In this document: positions 22,985 through 35,100 of the stretch, one piece after another | Position numbering within the stretch: position 1 is the first letter of the stretch | Layout of the letters: each line of letters starts with the position of its first letter | Position numbers and translations under genes: made by a program | The notes under the pieces: model-generated | The model's input: the letters and a program-made list of their open reading frames with translations, nothing else | What the model was told of the DNA's origin: nothing | Database searches by the model: none | NCBI GenBank assembly: GCA_013397075.1 | Contig: VWZS01003516.1 | Location: 1,302,001-1,366,000, forward strand | Direction of reading: 5' to 3' | Length of the DNA: 64,000 bases | From: Rhabdornis inornatus | Taxonomy: Eukaryota; Chordata; Aves; Passeriformes; Rhabdornithidae

Positions 22985-23086
22985 TTTGTACTTCTGGTAA
23001 TATGTTTCATTCTCTGTTTCCACCAGCAGCTTTGCTAACTTCTTCTCCTGTGCAGCCAACCAGCCCATGGCCTCTCTTACTTTCTC
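22985..23086 (-). CDS. SYNE2: SYNE2 coding exon 9 (start of rod)
   Basis: Residues 297-330, beginning EKVREAMGWLAAQEKKLAK and continuing LLVETENETYYQKYK. This is the first amphipathic helix after the CH pair, matching mammalian KVKDAMGWL. The acceptor is ATTACCAG and the donor AAA|GTAAGT. Confidence 0.94.
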
Positions 23087-23805
23087 CTGGTAATTAGAGC
23101 AGAAAATTTCCTTTTTCCATTTTGCAGCATTGTTTTTAATTTACATTACACCATAAAACAACACTCATTGAGCTTATGATAAAGTCCATTCAAAGCTATT
23201 GAAACACAAGTAATAATTCCTGGGGACCCTGATATATTTTGAGTCAGGCACTATTACACTGCAGGGACAAAGTTTTAAACCTGGCACCTGGATATATGAA
23301 GACATCAAAAAAAAAAAGACCTGGCTGCAGTTCTACTGGAAGGAAATTATCAATATGGAGATAATGTGAATAACCAATTAAACTCTCATAAGAGAATATA
23401 GAGAATAGAAAATGTGGGTTTCTGGTCAGTGTTGTATGTCAGAGGTAAGATCTGTCCACATGTCAGCTACTAATGGTTGTTCTGTACATCTGTAAATCTG
23501 CCTCTCCTCCAACGTTTACACAGAGTTCAGAGCACATATGAAGACAACCAAGCTTGAAAATGTCCTCTATAACACTTAAATGAAAAACAAAACCACCTGC
23601 ACAGCAATTCCAGCTGTATGCTCAATCAAAAATCTGTAACATGGAGTTTTTTTCTACCACATAGGAACATCAGAGGGGTCAAGTCCATTCAGTCCTGTCA
23701 GTAGCAGAATCAGAGGATCCACTATGTGTTACTGACTCAGATATAAGCTGGGCAAAGAAAGCACATTCATTTGAAAATGCCTCAGTGATAGCCCACACAA
23801 CATAC

Positions 23806-23906
23806 CTGCATGTCTTCTTCAGACTCAGGCAAATTCTTGGAGTATTGCAAAAACTGAGCCACGTAAGTCATGATTGATTTTTCATCTGGATTCACAATGT
23901 CAACAT
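23806..23906 (-). CDS. SYNE2: SYNE2 coding exon 8 (end of CH2)
   Basis: Residues 263-296. Reads DVDIVNPDEKSIMTYVAQF and then LQYSKNLPESEEDMQ. PDEKSIMTYVAQFLQYSK is almost invariant in nesprins and closes the CH2 fold. Two bases complete the aspartate begun in exon 7. The donor is CAG|GTATGT. Confidence 0.97.
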
Positions 23907-24352
23907 CTACGAGAGCCAATACACCATTTACATAATTATGCATCCTTCTAGGCCTGATCACATAATTACACACTGTGCTGCAGTTATTAAAACACATTAC
24001 CATAAATATGTTTATTTTGCAACAGCTCACTTAACATGCCATTGACAGAAATTAATATGTAATGAACATTTTTTTCCTTGGGAATATTATAATAGAACAT
24101 GATTAAGTAATGAAGAAGTTTCTCCCATGAACAGGAAAGTTTCATATCCTTTCTTCAACTCAGTGCTCCTGCAATTGTTGCCAATTCAAAAATCCTACAG
24201 TCCCTAAGTACAGCTGATGTTATAAAATAAAGAACCTCAGGTCTGAGCATTACAGCAAATATCAATGTTCCATTTCAAACCTAAGCACAGTCTTATAGAT
24301 CCCATTAATCTCACTCCTCATAACAAAGATTTTTAAAAAGCTGATAATTTAC

Positions 24353-24549
24353 CTTCAGGCTCCAGAAGCCGTGGGATGTTCAGCTCCAGTTCTGCAATTC
24401 TGAAAGCCTCTTTCAGGTTTTCTTTATTGCTTCTGGCTTTTGCCTTCTCCAGATCAACCAGACCTGGCCTCAAGGTTTGGATGATGGCTAAAAAAGCCAG
24501 TCCACTTCGCCAGCTGGACTTGAAATCAGTGACACTGACAGAGCCATGC
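24353..24549 (-). CDS. SYNE2: SYNE2 coding exon 7 (CH2 core)
   Basis: Residues 197 to 263 (both ends split). Contains VTDFKSSWRSGLAFLAII, LRPGLVDL, and NKENLKEAFRIAELEL followed by NIPRLLEPE. These are diagnostic motifs of the second CH domain in actin-binding modules. The single base G at the start completes a leucine codon begun in exon 6, and GAAG|GTAAAT ends the exon. Confidence 0.97.
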
Positions 24550-26176
24550 CTATCCCAGAAATAAGTGGAAACAAAATGTGAGGACATCTGAAGAAACGGG
24601 ATTCAAGTACAAATTTAGAAATAGAATATAAATTCAGTAAAATTGAGTATGAGCCAAATCCAAAAGCACCTTGCCACTGAACTTCTGAACAAGTCAAACA
24701 ACAACACAGCCAGCACTACCCATGACAACAATTACTTCTTTTTACACTATTTTTACAAGATGACTATTTCTTTTTGTCTTCTACTGCATTCTCAAGATAA
24801 AGCCTTGCCAATGCAAATCCTTTCTAAATATCACCTTTGTGTTCAACATCTATGCATTCTATGAGGTAGAAAAGCAAGAAGAAAAGCACTGCAGAACATG
24901 TATTTGTCTGTAAGGACACCAAGACCTAGCATTTTAAAAATCCAAATCTTAAAAGCGATGTATCAGTGCATGAAAAAGTATTTATTTTTCTCTTAATTAG
25001 CTTAGTTTCTTTAAATCATCTTTTATTAATGTTCACAGCTTAAACAGTGCTGTGAGGCACCCAGCCATGCCTGCCACAGTGAATTCTGGGACAACTTTCC
25101 AAAAACAGCCTGTATGTTATGAGTATGTTACAGCATGGAAAAGATGTGGGGTTTCAGGCAATCAAATTTAGTCACAAAACAATGGGCTAAGTCTCACAAG
25201 ATCTGTTTCTTTACCAAAAACTACAGGATTCACTGGTAACAAAATATTTCAACATAATGACACTTCAGAAATGATACTGCAAACCAGACAGCAATATTGC
25301 TGAAAAACAGGCAAAAGAAAGAGGAAGATTACATGGACAAAGAGCTGGTTTTGATGTGCCAATTAATCTTCTGATAAAAGATAGCTAGAAGGCAAAGCTC
25401 AGTGCCATTCTACTGGCACAAAGTGTCTGATGTGCTGGTGGAGGGCTTTATCTCCCACTAATAACATGGAATATTAGTAGGATTTTATTAGAACATAAAA
25501 CAACCCAAAGAGCTGTGGAGAAAGAGCTGGCATTACTGTAACACGTTTGAAAGATCCTGGAGTGAAGCAGCAGCCCTTGAAGAAAATGTAAATATCTGTA
25601 TCTGCTCTAGATTGTGTGCTGTGAACACCCCCCTCCTTGAAAGCAGCAGTGCTATCTGCACATATTATCAAGCATAAGGAAACATCTTGCTAGAATTAGG
25701 GACTAGGACCACCAGGATTAGCATCCTTCTTTGGAATCATGTAGTGTTTTGACAGAAAGGCATGAGTTGTGGCAATCATAGAAATCCTACATTTTCCATT
25801 TAAAAATATTAAAAAATCCTTGAAACTTTGTGAATCAGTGCCAACCATGAGGATTAAAACAAGTAAATCATGTAAACATTCCACTAGACTTATCACACAG
25901 GAGCCCCTAAAAAAGAAAAGCCAAACAACTCAGATTATACCGTTGTGTTTAATTAGTGAAATGAGCTTTGCTTTATTATATTTAAGGGGCTTATGTCAAA
26001 ACATTTGGGGCCTGATTGATGCTAAAAGTACTGGTAACCACAAGTGAAAGTTAAAGGATTTTCTGCTAAGCTGTCACTAAGTAATCTTAAAAAACAGGAG
26101 GAAATACCAGCACATTTAGAGGAAAGCAGTAATACGAAGTGGAGCATGCTAATTTTAAGTCTTGGATGGAACTTAC

Positions 26177-26358
26177 AGTGAACACTGTTCTTTTGCCCAC
26201 AACAAAAGAGCCTTTGTAGCAGACATCTTCCACCGTTCCTTAATTTTAGCACTTTTTTTAGCTGATCTGCTTGCCTTTGGAGAGGAGTCAACAGCACTTG
26301 AACAATCAGGTGAAGGCTGATTGTAGGTACAAGCAAGTGTCCTGGCCAGTTCTTCAAT
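26177..26358 (-). CDS. SYNE2: SYNE2 coding exon 6 (CH1-CH2 linker and start of CH2)
   Basis: Residues 137 to 197 (split). Begins IEELARTLACTYNQPS, passes through a serine/lysine-rich linker (DSSPKASRSAKKSAK) and enters CH2 with WKMSATKALLWAKEQCS. Relative to human there is one leucine fewer in the LLLW motif at the start of CH2. The long inter-CH linker is typical of nesprins and may control opening of the actin-binding module. The donor is CACT|GTAAGT. Confidence 0.95.
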
Positions 26359-27530
26359 CTGTCAGAGAAGAGGGGAGACTTAATGAGGCTGCAGAGAGAG
26401 ATTACCCAGAACACCACAGAGAATTAGACAGGACTCAATCACAGCTGTAACATCAGCTTCCCTGCCCCCCAAAAACCAAACCAGGCTTTTTAATCTGCAC
26501 AATCTGAACTATTTCCTGCTGAACTCCCATCTTCAGGCAATTTTTTTGGCAGGATATATTCATCCCAAGACTTCTTGTGTTATGCTGGGGGTACCAGCAA
26601 TGACATCAAGGGACCTTCTCAGTCAATTTCTACTCTAACCAGTGACAGCAGACCATGACATCGTATTTTCTGCTGTCAAGAGTGACATGTACTAGGCATA
26701 GTCAGAGTTTGCCTGGTCACTCAGAGTGCAGGAAAACCTACTTGAGAGACCTCAGAGATCTCTACCTGGTTAGAGAAGCTCTGGTTTTAGGTAAAAAGGT
26801 AATTGCACATGAGCAGCACAAGACTCCTTGGCATCGAAGTACCTCTACCATGAAAACTGTGGGCTAAATATTGAGAAAACGGGCTAAATAGAAAACATTG
26901 CTTCTAGAAAACACTGTGCTGAGCCCCAGACACCAGTTAGTGCACCCACATTATTTCACTGAGCCAGCTCAGCTCCAGCATCCTCTGCAGCCCCACAGGA
27001 TGATTAAACCAAGGCCCTGTGCTTTCACACCTCCTCATAACCTCATGCCATGCAAGAGGCACACTCTTATTGTGTAAGAAACATGACTAGGACAGCCTTT
27101 GTGTGATTTCAGATGCTGGTACTGAAAAAAAAATTATACAAGAATTGTACATTGTAAGCAGTCAGCACTGAGGAGTGGGGCTGCCTCTGAGGGAGATGGA
27201 TGAGCCACTTCACACTACCTGCTCTTTTTGGAGCTTTATCATTACATACCTTAGACAAGCAAAGTTTAGCCTATTTTTTAACTTAAAAAATATTTTTTTT
27301 TCACTTCCAAAAAAATCTCAGTATCCTTCCTTCCTACCATTTGCAGCTAGATACTGTTCATCACTGTCACCCCTGCACTGGTGCATCTCCTCTTCGAGCT
27401 GTCACTTCCACAAGTCAGAAAATAATCTTTTGTTTAGTACCAATTCATCCTATTTAGCAACCACCTCAGTCAACACATTTTTGTGCTTTTCCCCTCTACT
27501 AAAACTCTCGTACATTGCTGAAATACTCAC

Positions 27531-27623
27531 ATGAAAATGAAATATAATGGTCCAGATTAGGCCAAGCACAATGGAAGGTTTTCCTTCAATAATGTCAGCT
27601 ACATGAATATTTATGAGCTTCAG
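27531..27623 (-). CDS. SYNE2: SYNE2 coding exon 5 (end of CH1)
   Basis: Residues 106-136. Reads LINIHVADIIEGKPSIVLG and then LIWTIIFHFH, the highly conserved last helices of CH1. It is phase 0 at both ends, with donor CAT|GTGAGT. Confidence 0.96.
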
Positions 27624-27716
27624 CTAAAGAGGGAAAAAAAAGGGATCATTGTTAACAAAGAAAATGTTCCACCAGCTAAACTGGCTTTAGTCGTGCATTT
27701 TGAAGTTAATACTCAC

Positions 27717-27794
27717 TGATCTGCTCTTTAAAAATGTCAAAGCATTTTCTATATTACTTCTACATTGGAAGGTATTAAATCCTTTTTCCCGTGG
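27717..27794 (-). CDS. SYNE2: SYNE2 coding exon 4 (CH1)
   Basis: Residues 80-105. Reads PREKGFNTFQCRSNIENA and then LTFLKSRS, closely matching mammalian nesprin-2 (PR-KG-NTFQCR-NIE-ALTFL). It is phase 0 at both ends, with acceptor TTTGCAG and donor TCA|GTGAGT. Confidence 0.95.
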
Positions 27795-28078
27795 CTGCAA
27801 AGCAAAAAAAAAAACAAAAAAAAAACCAGGTTATATCTTCAACTGTAAAAATTAATTTTATTCTATATTTTGATAAGGGAAGTCCTGCAAATATCCATAA
27901 ATTACTTTGGATCAACTTACTTCAGTGTGTTTCAGAGTCAATGGTATAAAAATAAGTTACTTGAAACTAACTCTATGCCTCCAGAGGGATGATTCATATG
28001 GTTGCACTTAAGCATATCCAGAAATCTTTGCTGGACTTGACAAAGGACTGAGGTAATATTTTTATTACTCTGCCTTAC

Positions 28079-28174
28079 CAGATGTTGACCTGAAAGCACT
28101 TCCAACAGATCCAGAAGCAAATGTCCTTGCTGTATGTCTGTATACAGGTCTGAGACAATATAAGGAGGGGTATG
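28079..28174 (-). CDS. SYNE2: SYNE2 coding exon 3 (CH1)
   Basis: Residues 48-79. Contains HTPPYIVSDLYTDI and LLLDLLEVLSGQHL, the CH1 helix that forms part of the main actin-binding surface. The acceptor CTTGCAG lies just before CAT, and the donor is CATCTG|GTAAGG. An apparent methionine-start reading frame that extends further right at 28175-28192 is intron read-through and not a real start. Confidence 0.95.
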
Positions 28175-29128
28175 CTGCAAGATAAATTTCAACCTTTTGT
28201 CATTTTGAATTCAACACACTACAAAACATCTCACATTAGTCTGCTGTTAAATAATGTTTAGCATCCTTTATTTTTTTCATTAAGCTGCAATAAAAATTCT
28301 GCGTCTAAACAGCCATATCTTGCTTCTCCTAACCCATTATTATGTGTGTGTGTTATTCCCTCCCCATCGTCCTGCCTCTGTGTCTTTTAAGGGTAATTTT
28401 AGGCCTCACTTTCAAGCACTCACATTTTTCAAGGAGGTCTCTGGCAAAAGGAAAAAAACTAATTAAGAAAGGGAAAGCAAAACAAGGCAGTTAATTCATA
28501 TTTTGAGATCTTAATCAATATACCCTAAGTACAAATTTGAGTACAGAGCTGCATAACTAAACCTCTTTTCACCTACACAACACAAACTTATCACGAGCTC
28601 AGCAGCTTCTGCTCAAGGAGGGAGCAAAGCAGGATTATAATTTTTTACCTGAGCAAGTCAGAGCCCCAGCAGCACATGCTGCAGGAGCTGTTTTCTGCGA
28701 GCTTAAAGAGCACCTCCATTACTATGTGGTTTGTCTTAATATTTACCAGTCACTCAGGTCATCTCATTAAACTCATGTTCTTGGATTGCATAATAGAATA
28801 ACACTTACCTAATCCCAGTAAAACCAGCTGTAAACTCAGAAACTTGTAAAACCCTGAGACATGTGCCTCAATCCACCACAAGTTTTACCACATGAGTAAG
28901 GGAGAGTGACAACCACACACAAAGCACCTCATACAAATGTCCTTGGACGTGCCCCAATACAGTGCTGCTACACTAACTAAACAAATGCTTCTCGGGGCTG
29001 CTTTTCCCATCCAGTGCCTAAAAAAACTTGCACTAGTGTTGTTTGTTCCTAAAAAGATTTCATCTCTAACCAGCACATCTGAATCAAAAAGGCAAAAGCC
29101 ATGTCTTTGCTAAAGAACCCCCACTTAC

Positions 29129-29190
29129 CTTTGCCAATACTGAATTTATCCAACTAGTGAAGGTTTTCTTCTGTGTAAACTCTCGCTGGA
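29129..29190 (-). CDS. SYNE2: SYNE2 coding exon 2 (start of CH1)
   Basis: Residues 27-47. Reads QREFTQKKTFTSWINSVLAK, the first helix of calponin-homology domain 1; the QKK-FT-WIN core is typical of the nesprin/spectrin-family actin-binding domain. The acceptor is TTTCCCAG and the donor AAAG|GTAAGT. The first two bases complete a valine codon begun in exon 1. Confidence 0.94.
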
Positions 29191-32100
29191 CTGGGAAATA
29201 AAAACAAAAAAGAAAACAAAGTTAATGGAAAAAAATTATTTCATTCCTCTTTCTCAAAGAGACACACGGCATCCACCTCAAACCTAACATCTGTTCTTCC
29301 AGATACTAAGTTACTATTAAATGTCAGTTTTTCTCAACTCTTGTTTTACAGCTGATACTTTCTTGCTTGCTGAGTTGGTACTGCAAAAACCTCTACAACC
29401 ATCAAGCACAACCTACAGGATGCAGAGAATAACTAATGAAGGTTTTCTCAGAAGATCAGCAAATACAAAGAGCGGCATGAACACATAATTCTACAGAGAA
29501 ATACGTCTGCAATAGCTCTGTCCATCCCTAAATGTTCCTTCAAGGACTCAGGGCCATCATCAGGACAAGACACATCTTAGAATTTGGGAAAAGCCACGCA
29601 TTGAGTTGGATGCAGGCTGGAGTTAGGTGATAAATGCACTTCTGTAGGTGAAGCCACACGAGAAATCTTTGCTAATTGAAGGGCTGGAGAGAGTTATGAG
29701 GCTGCCATGGGGAAATACAGCCTCTAATAGCATCCTTTCCATTCCACTGCTGGGCCCTCCCTGGGGTGTACAGATTATTAATCCAGCCAAAAAGGAGCAC
29801 ATAGGGTGTTAATACAGGCAAGAAGGAAGTGCTTGGACTTGTGCAGCAGCAGCAAACAGTGACATGGGACTCAGAGCACGAGCAGTGACACAGGGATGCT
29901 GCTCTGCACCCAGGGCACTCATGGTGCCACACAGTGAGCAATCTGTGCAGGGAGACAGGGAGCTGGCTAAGCACTTCTTTTAAAAACCAGAGCATTTGAA
30001 GGGTTTCTCACACCTGCCTGTGTGAGAAAGCAATGAATGTCCATCTCTGGGCAGCAGAGAGAGAAAAAAATCCAGTTCTCACAGAAGGTGAAGCAGAGGG
30101 TGAGCAGCAGTCAGACCAGACCAGCTCCCCAGACCCAGCCCAGTCAGGGGCAGTGGAGTACCCGACTTCCCAGCCCATTCTCCCTCCCAAAAAATCACCT
30201 CATTTCCAAGACACACCACAAAACCCACACATCCCTAGGGGCTGGAAGTCTGAACACAGGCGACAAACACAGGTGCTGGCCCCTGAGATGATGGACTGAC
30301 ATCTGCCACCAGCAGCCATCCCAAAGGCTCATAGGAGACAGCCTGAACACAAACTCATTTTTATCTCCTTTTCCATAGCAGCCTTGACTGCAAGATTTGG
30401 AGCTGGCTTCCCAGAAAAGGCTTGCATGGAGAAACAGATCTGGGAGACAGGGTGGGAACAGACCATCTCTTCTGCCTCTGAAAGCATGCTATTGCTCAAA
30501 AGATTAATTGAAGGCAGGCTTGACATTGTAAGGCAAGACTTCTCAGCAATAGATATGTATGTCTTGGTAAGCTGGGCAGGATGAAGGATACCAAAAATAC
30601 CAAGCCCTTGGGGAAAGAAAAAAAATGTTGACTGTTTGCCCATGAAAGTCAAAATACCACTCACAGGAAAATGTCCCACACTTTACTACACTCTGGGAAT
30701 TGGCAACCACAAACCCCAGTCATGGGGCATTTTCATGATCCAAGACAGACCAAAGACCCAAGACAGACCAAAGGAGTTTCTGCAGAGCTTCATCAGCTCA
30801 TGAAACACAGACATTCACTTGAGGATAACCCAGGCTCCTGCTCCTCAGCCTACAGGCTGCCTTCTGCCTCCCTGGGCAGGTGAGCAGCAACAAAAACATT
30901 CGTGCTACCTGCATGGAGCTCTGCTCTGCACCCTGTAGTGAAGGTGTCTTTCCACAGCCCTCCACTAATGTGCAACGCCACCATCCTGGGAGCATGAAGC
31001 AGGAGTTTCCCCTGCTTGCAGGATTGTTTTAGGATTCTTTCTAAGCATCACAAAGATTGCCCTCAAAGGGTAACACAAGGGCAATCTCAATGGACAAAAA
31101 GGACACGACAAAATTGGGTTTTGTTCGGGAAACAGACAATTAAGTGCACACACGGCACACAGACCAAACAACGCTGCAATGCTCAGAGGGAGGACAAAAA
31201 TAGCATGGAGATACTGGCTTCATGTTAGCACAGGAGCCAACCACACCCTTCAGCTGAACACCACGTGGGAGCTATTCCAATTACCCAACAAGCAATTATT
31301 GAGTAGCTGCGCTCAATTTTATCAGGCAGGCAAGGCTGGCATTGCTAGCTTTTGAAAAGGGATAGAGAGTAAATATTGACTGCTCTGCCTGACGCCAGGG
31401 ACTCCAGCAGCTGCAGCTCTTGCCAAACACACACTACTGCTGCTGATTTGAAGAACTCGCACTTGGGGTTGGCTACAGATGGTTAGGATGAGACACTTGG
31501 CCTTGTTTTGGTTGGCATCCATATTAAAATGTTTCATTATGCAATAGGGGCCAGATACTGCAAGTGTTGATTCACATGGGCAACTCTCAGGCAAGCGTCT
31601 CACCTGGTGAAGGTACAAGGTGGTTATTCCACTGTACACATGTAAGAGCACCTTAAACCCTCCACAAGCTACCTAACACAACCCACTGGGCTGCCTTCCA
31701 AGCAGCTGCTGCCTCTGCTGCAACGTGCCTTTTTTTCCTACCCAAACAAATAATAATAACAGAATCTCCTCCAGAATTAATAACAGAACTCCATGCTTGC
31801 CAGTATTCCCCCAGTTTGTAGTGCAGCAGTCAGGGCTTCCACACCACACACACTCAGTACAGATGTGCTCCTGGCACCATGGCAGCTGTATTGCAATTTT
31901 CAGGCTGAGTGTGTTTTCCCTCCCAGCTCCCCCTCCAATGCTGCTGCTCAGAGGCGCTAACGATTTAATCAAGCTCTCCAATTCTTATCTCTACCACGTG
32001 GTTAATTAATACAGATTTTTATTTTTATGAGGGTGAATGGATTCTTTGTTAGGCCTTTTTGTAGGACTCTAACTGACCTTGGTTTTCTCTTGCCCTAGTT

Positions 32101-35100
32101 TTCAAAATGTCACTGGCCTAGAATAAAAAAAGCTATAAGAAAAACACCAAACCCTGATCATTCCCTTTACTTTGGGTCAAAACTCACTAAGCTAAAAAGT
32201 GGATCTGAGAGAACAGAGTAAGAACCTGGTAATCTGAAAATACCCAAAATCTATTACATTTCACCCTGTCTTAACAACTCTTTAGGGAGGAATAACACAT
32301 ACAAGCAATGTGTCACGTAGGATAGCGAAAAATCAATACACACTGCTGGACAATGACTGTTTTATTCAGTAATGAGCTACCAACAAGTGCTACAAACCAG
32401 GCTGATCATTAGGAGCACAGGGACACGGCAGGGAACACGTGAGTGCTGAACTCTCCCAGGAGGGAGAGGAGAGCAGCAGCACTGCCAGCCGGTTTTACTC
32501 TCAGCCTTCCTTAAACCGTGACGCAGAAAAAAAACAAGACTGGAAATTAGGCTACTCTCCCCTTCTGCCTTTCATGCCTCCCTTCCTGAGGTGAGGGAAT
32601 GACAGCTCCAAGGAAAGCACCATCTCCTTCAGCAGGGAGCTGGGGGAAGCAAATAATGGCAGAACAGATGTAGCCTGTCCATCCACACTCATCAAACACT
32701 GTCACCAAACAGCAAAGAGGATTTCTTCTATCACAACGACATGTGTACCACTGCCAGCGAACAATTTACAACTATATGGCTTCTTTCAAAAAAAAAAAAT
32801 AAATTTAAATTTAAGCAATCACTCTAACGGGCACAAGCCTGTCTGTCATCTTCTCATCTGTTTCACCAGGAGGAATTACCTCTTGTGTATGATATTTTTA
32901 TATCTTCCTTTCACCACTGAGGTCAGCTGAGGCTATGTCTACAGCAGCGTGCAGGGAGCTCATCAGGAACAGATCAAGAGAGCTGCTGCTCACAGCACAG
33001 TGCATCCACCATGAGTGCAGGGACAAAGGCTGTGCTGGGCTAACTCCAGCCCCAATGCCCACAGACAGCCACAGCACCTTCCTTATTTCAGTTTCATTCA
33101 AAATAACCATTCCCACACTCCCTGACAGCCCAGCAAGATGAACCAAAGGATGGGAAGCAGGGATAACGAGGACAGCTCCTTCAAGGCAGCACTGCTGGGA
33201 TGAACTAATACACCAAGCAAGTACATTCTTTAAATGATTGGAACCAGCAGAAGAACAATTAAGTACTTGCTAAGCCAGGAAGAGAGTGAGCAATTAACCC
33301 CCAAGCCCTTTGCATAGTCCCTTCCCTTCCACACAGCAACAGTTTAATGTTCTGCAGACAGGAAAGCAGGGAAAAAGAGTTATTTCCAGCATTTATGTTC
33401 AGCAATATGGTGTTAAGCAATTAAAAACAAACACAGAATTTTTTGTCAAGATTGAGAAGTTTACCCAAAACTCAGTGAAGATAAGGAAAATACCTCTACA
33501 GGCAGGGATGGGTCTTTTCAAATCCAAATATTACATAAATATTAACTAAATCCCTATTACCACATCAGTGAAACAAATAGAAAATTTCTGCACTACTCTT
33601 TTCAACCTTCTTTTCCTTCTAAAAGCCAGTTGTCCAGTTTACCAAAAGTGCTGCTAACTCAGGAAGTGTGTTCACACCAAGCTTTGCCCTCCTGGCTTTC
33701 TTAAACCCTTTTGCTGTTCTTGTCAGGATGCTGGAGCAGCCCTGCTCTCAATCACCACTGTCTTTACTGCCACCACAAAGTGGTGTTTAGTACTCAGGGG
33801 CATAGGCAGGTTGAGGTTAAATTCTTAAAAGGTATCAAGTCACATGATTTAGATACCAACATACTTTTAAAGATAAATGTTCAAGTAGCTTTTCTAACAT
33901 TTTAAAGAAAACGAATTTGTTATTTTAATGCCTGTTTTTAACCAGTTACGCACCAGAGAATGCCTTTAACAAACTGAAATTTACCTAGCAGGGAACACTT
34001 TTATGTAACTATACAATCTATTTTTTATGTTAGGAGTGTGAAACAAACAAAAACACCCACGACTGAATTTTTTTCAAGGCAGTGCCATGTTTCAGTTGCT
34101 TTTGCAGTGCCATCAGCCCTGTCCCAATGCCATGAAGCCCTGCAGTTATGGGAAGTGCAGAGCAGCTCCTCACTCAGGCAGCATAAACCAGGAACAAACT
34201 TCTCTGCAGCTCCTGCGGGAGCTTTTTGTAAAAGTCACCCTGGTAAAATTGTAGCAAACATTTAATGGACTTTTAAAAATCATTATGGTAAAGGAAAAAA
34301 AAAGTGTAGCTGCAATAAGCAAGTGGCCCCATCAGATGAGATAAACAGTTGAAACAAAAAAAAACTGGGTAGGAATTATTAATTTACCTGACCTCTGGAT
34401 GAATTAAGAGGGTCCCAAAAAGAAAACCTCTTTACTCAGAGATGAGTACCATCTATTATTACAAGCCGCACAACAAAACCTATCCATACACATCTCCATA
34501 TTTTCAATCTCACTTGAAGAGAAATCATTCATAAAGGATTAGACATAACTTCATGAAAATAGTATCACACATTTTTTATCACTAAACTCTCTTCAAAAAC
34601 AGTTCTCTTCAAAAACTCTCTTCAGCTTTAGCAACCACATTTCTATATTATCATGCTTTGGGTTACAGTAATGAACAGTAACACACACTCAGATTAATAA
34701 GCAGAGCCAAAAATCAGGACCCCTGCCATTAATTAAACAGTGAAAGAGTAGGTACATGCCCCAAACTCCAAGAGCTAAAACACACTCTCTTGTGTTTTAA
34801 TTAGCTCAGCAAGCATGAAAAGAAAAGGGAAAACAGAGTTCTGTACAGACTTGGTGGGAAGTCCCACACACGAGTCTGTTTGCTGTCCTAAGGAAGATGG
34901 GGAGGATTTGCACATGGGACAGAAAATAGAGGTTGAATCCTCCCAGGATCAAAGGCAGGGATTCAAAGTATTCAAAGGTAGAGATTTACATTCCACAAGC
35001 AAAAGACAATCCTTTCCAGAGTGCCACAAACCCTGCGGAGTTGCTCCTGCAGCCGCCCATCCGCGAGCAGCAGCGCATTCCCCAAGCTGCCATCCCGCAC

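Larger units (their letters stand above)
16647..29128 (-). other. SYNE2: SYNE2 introns between exons 14 and 2
   Basis: The larger introns are 16647-18280, 19233-21114, 21280-22111, 23087-23805, 24550-26176, 26359-27530 and 28175-29128. They contain a 32-bp tandem duplication and a perfect hairpin (listed separately), plus small A-rich runs such as 27804-27826 next to exon 4. No coding sequence of another gene was recognised. No well-supported CR1 copy was seen in these introns, but diverged repeats could be missed by eye. Confidence 0.75.

Noticed and set aside
23640..23725. Possible CR1 or other repeat remnant (ACATAGGAACATCAGAGGGG region)
   Set aside because: Only a vague resemblance with no diagnostic CR1 block, so not listed.
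28175..28192. Methionine start in front of the CH1 segment, suggesting a second SYNE2 start
   Set aside because: A CTTGCAG acceptor precedes the conserved HTPPY segment. The extra residues are intron read-through and are not conserved.
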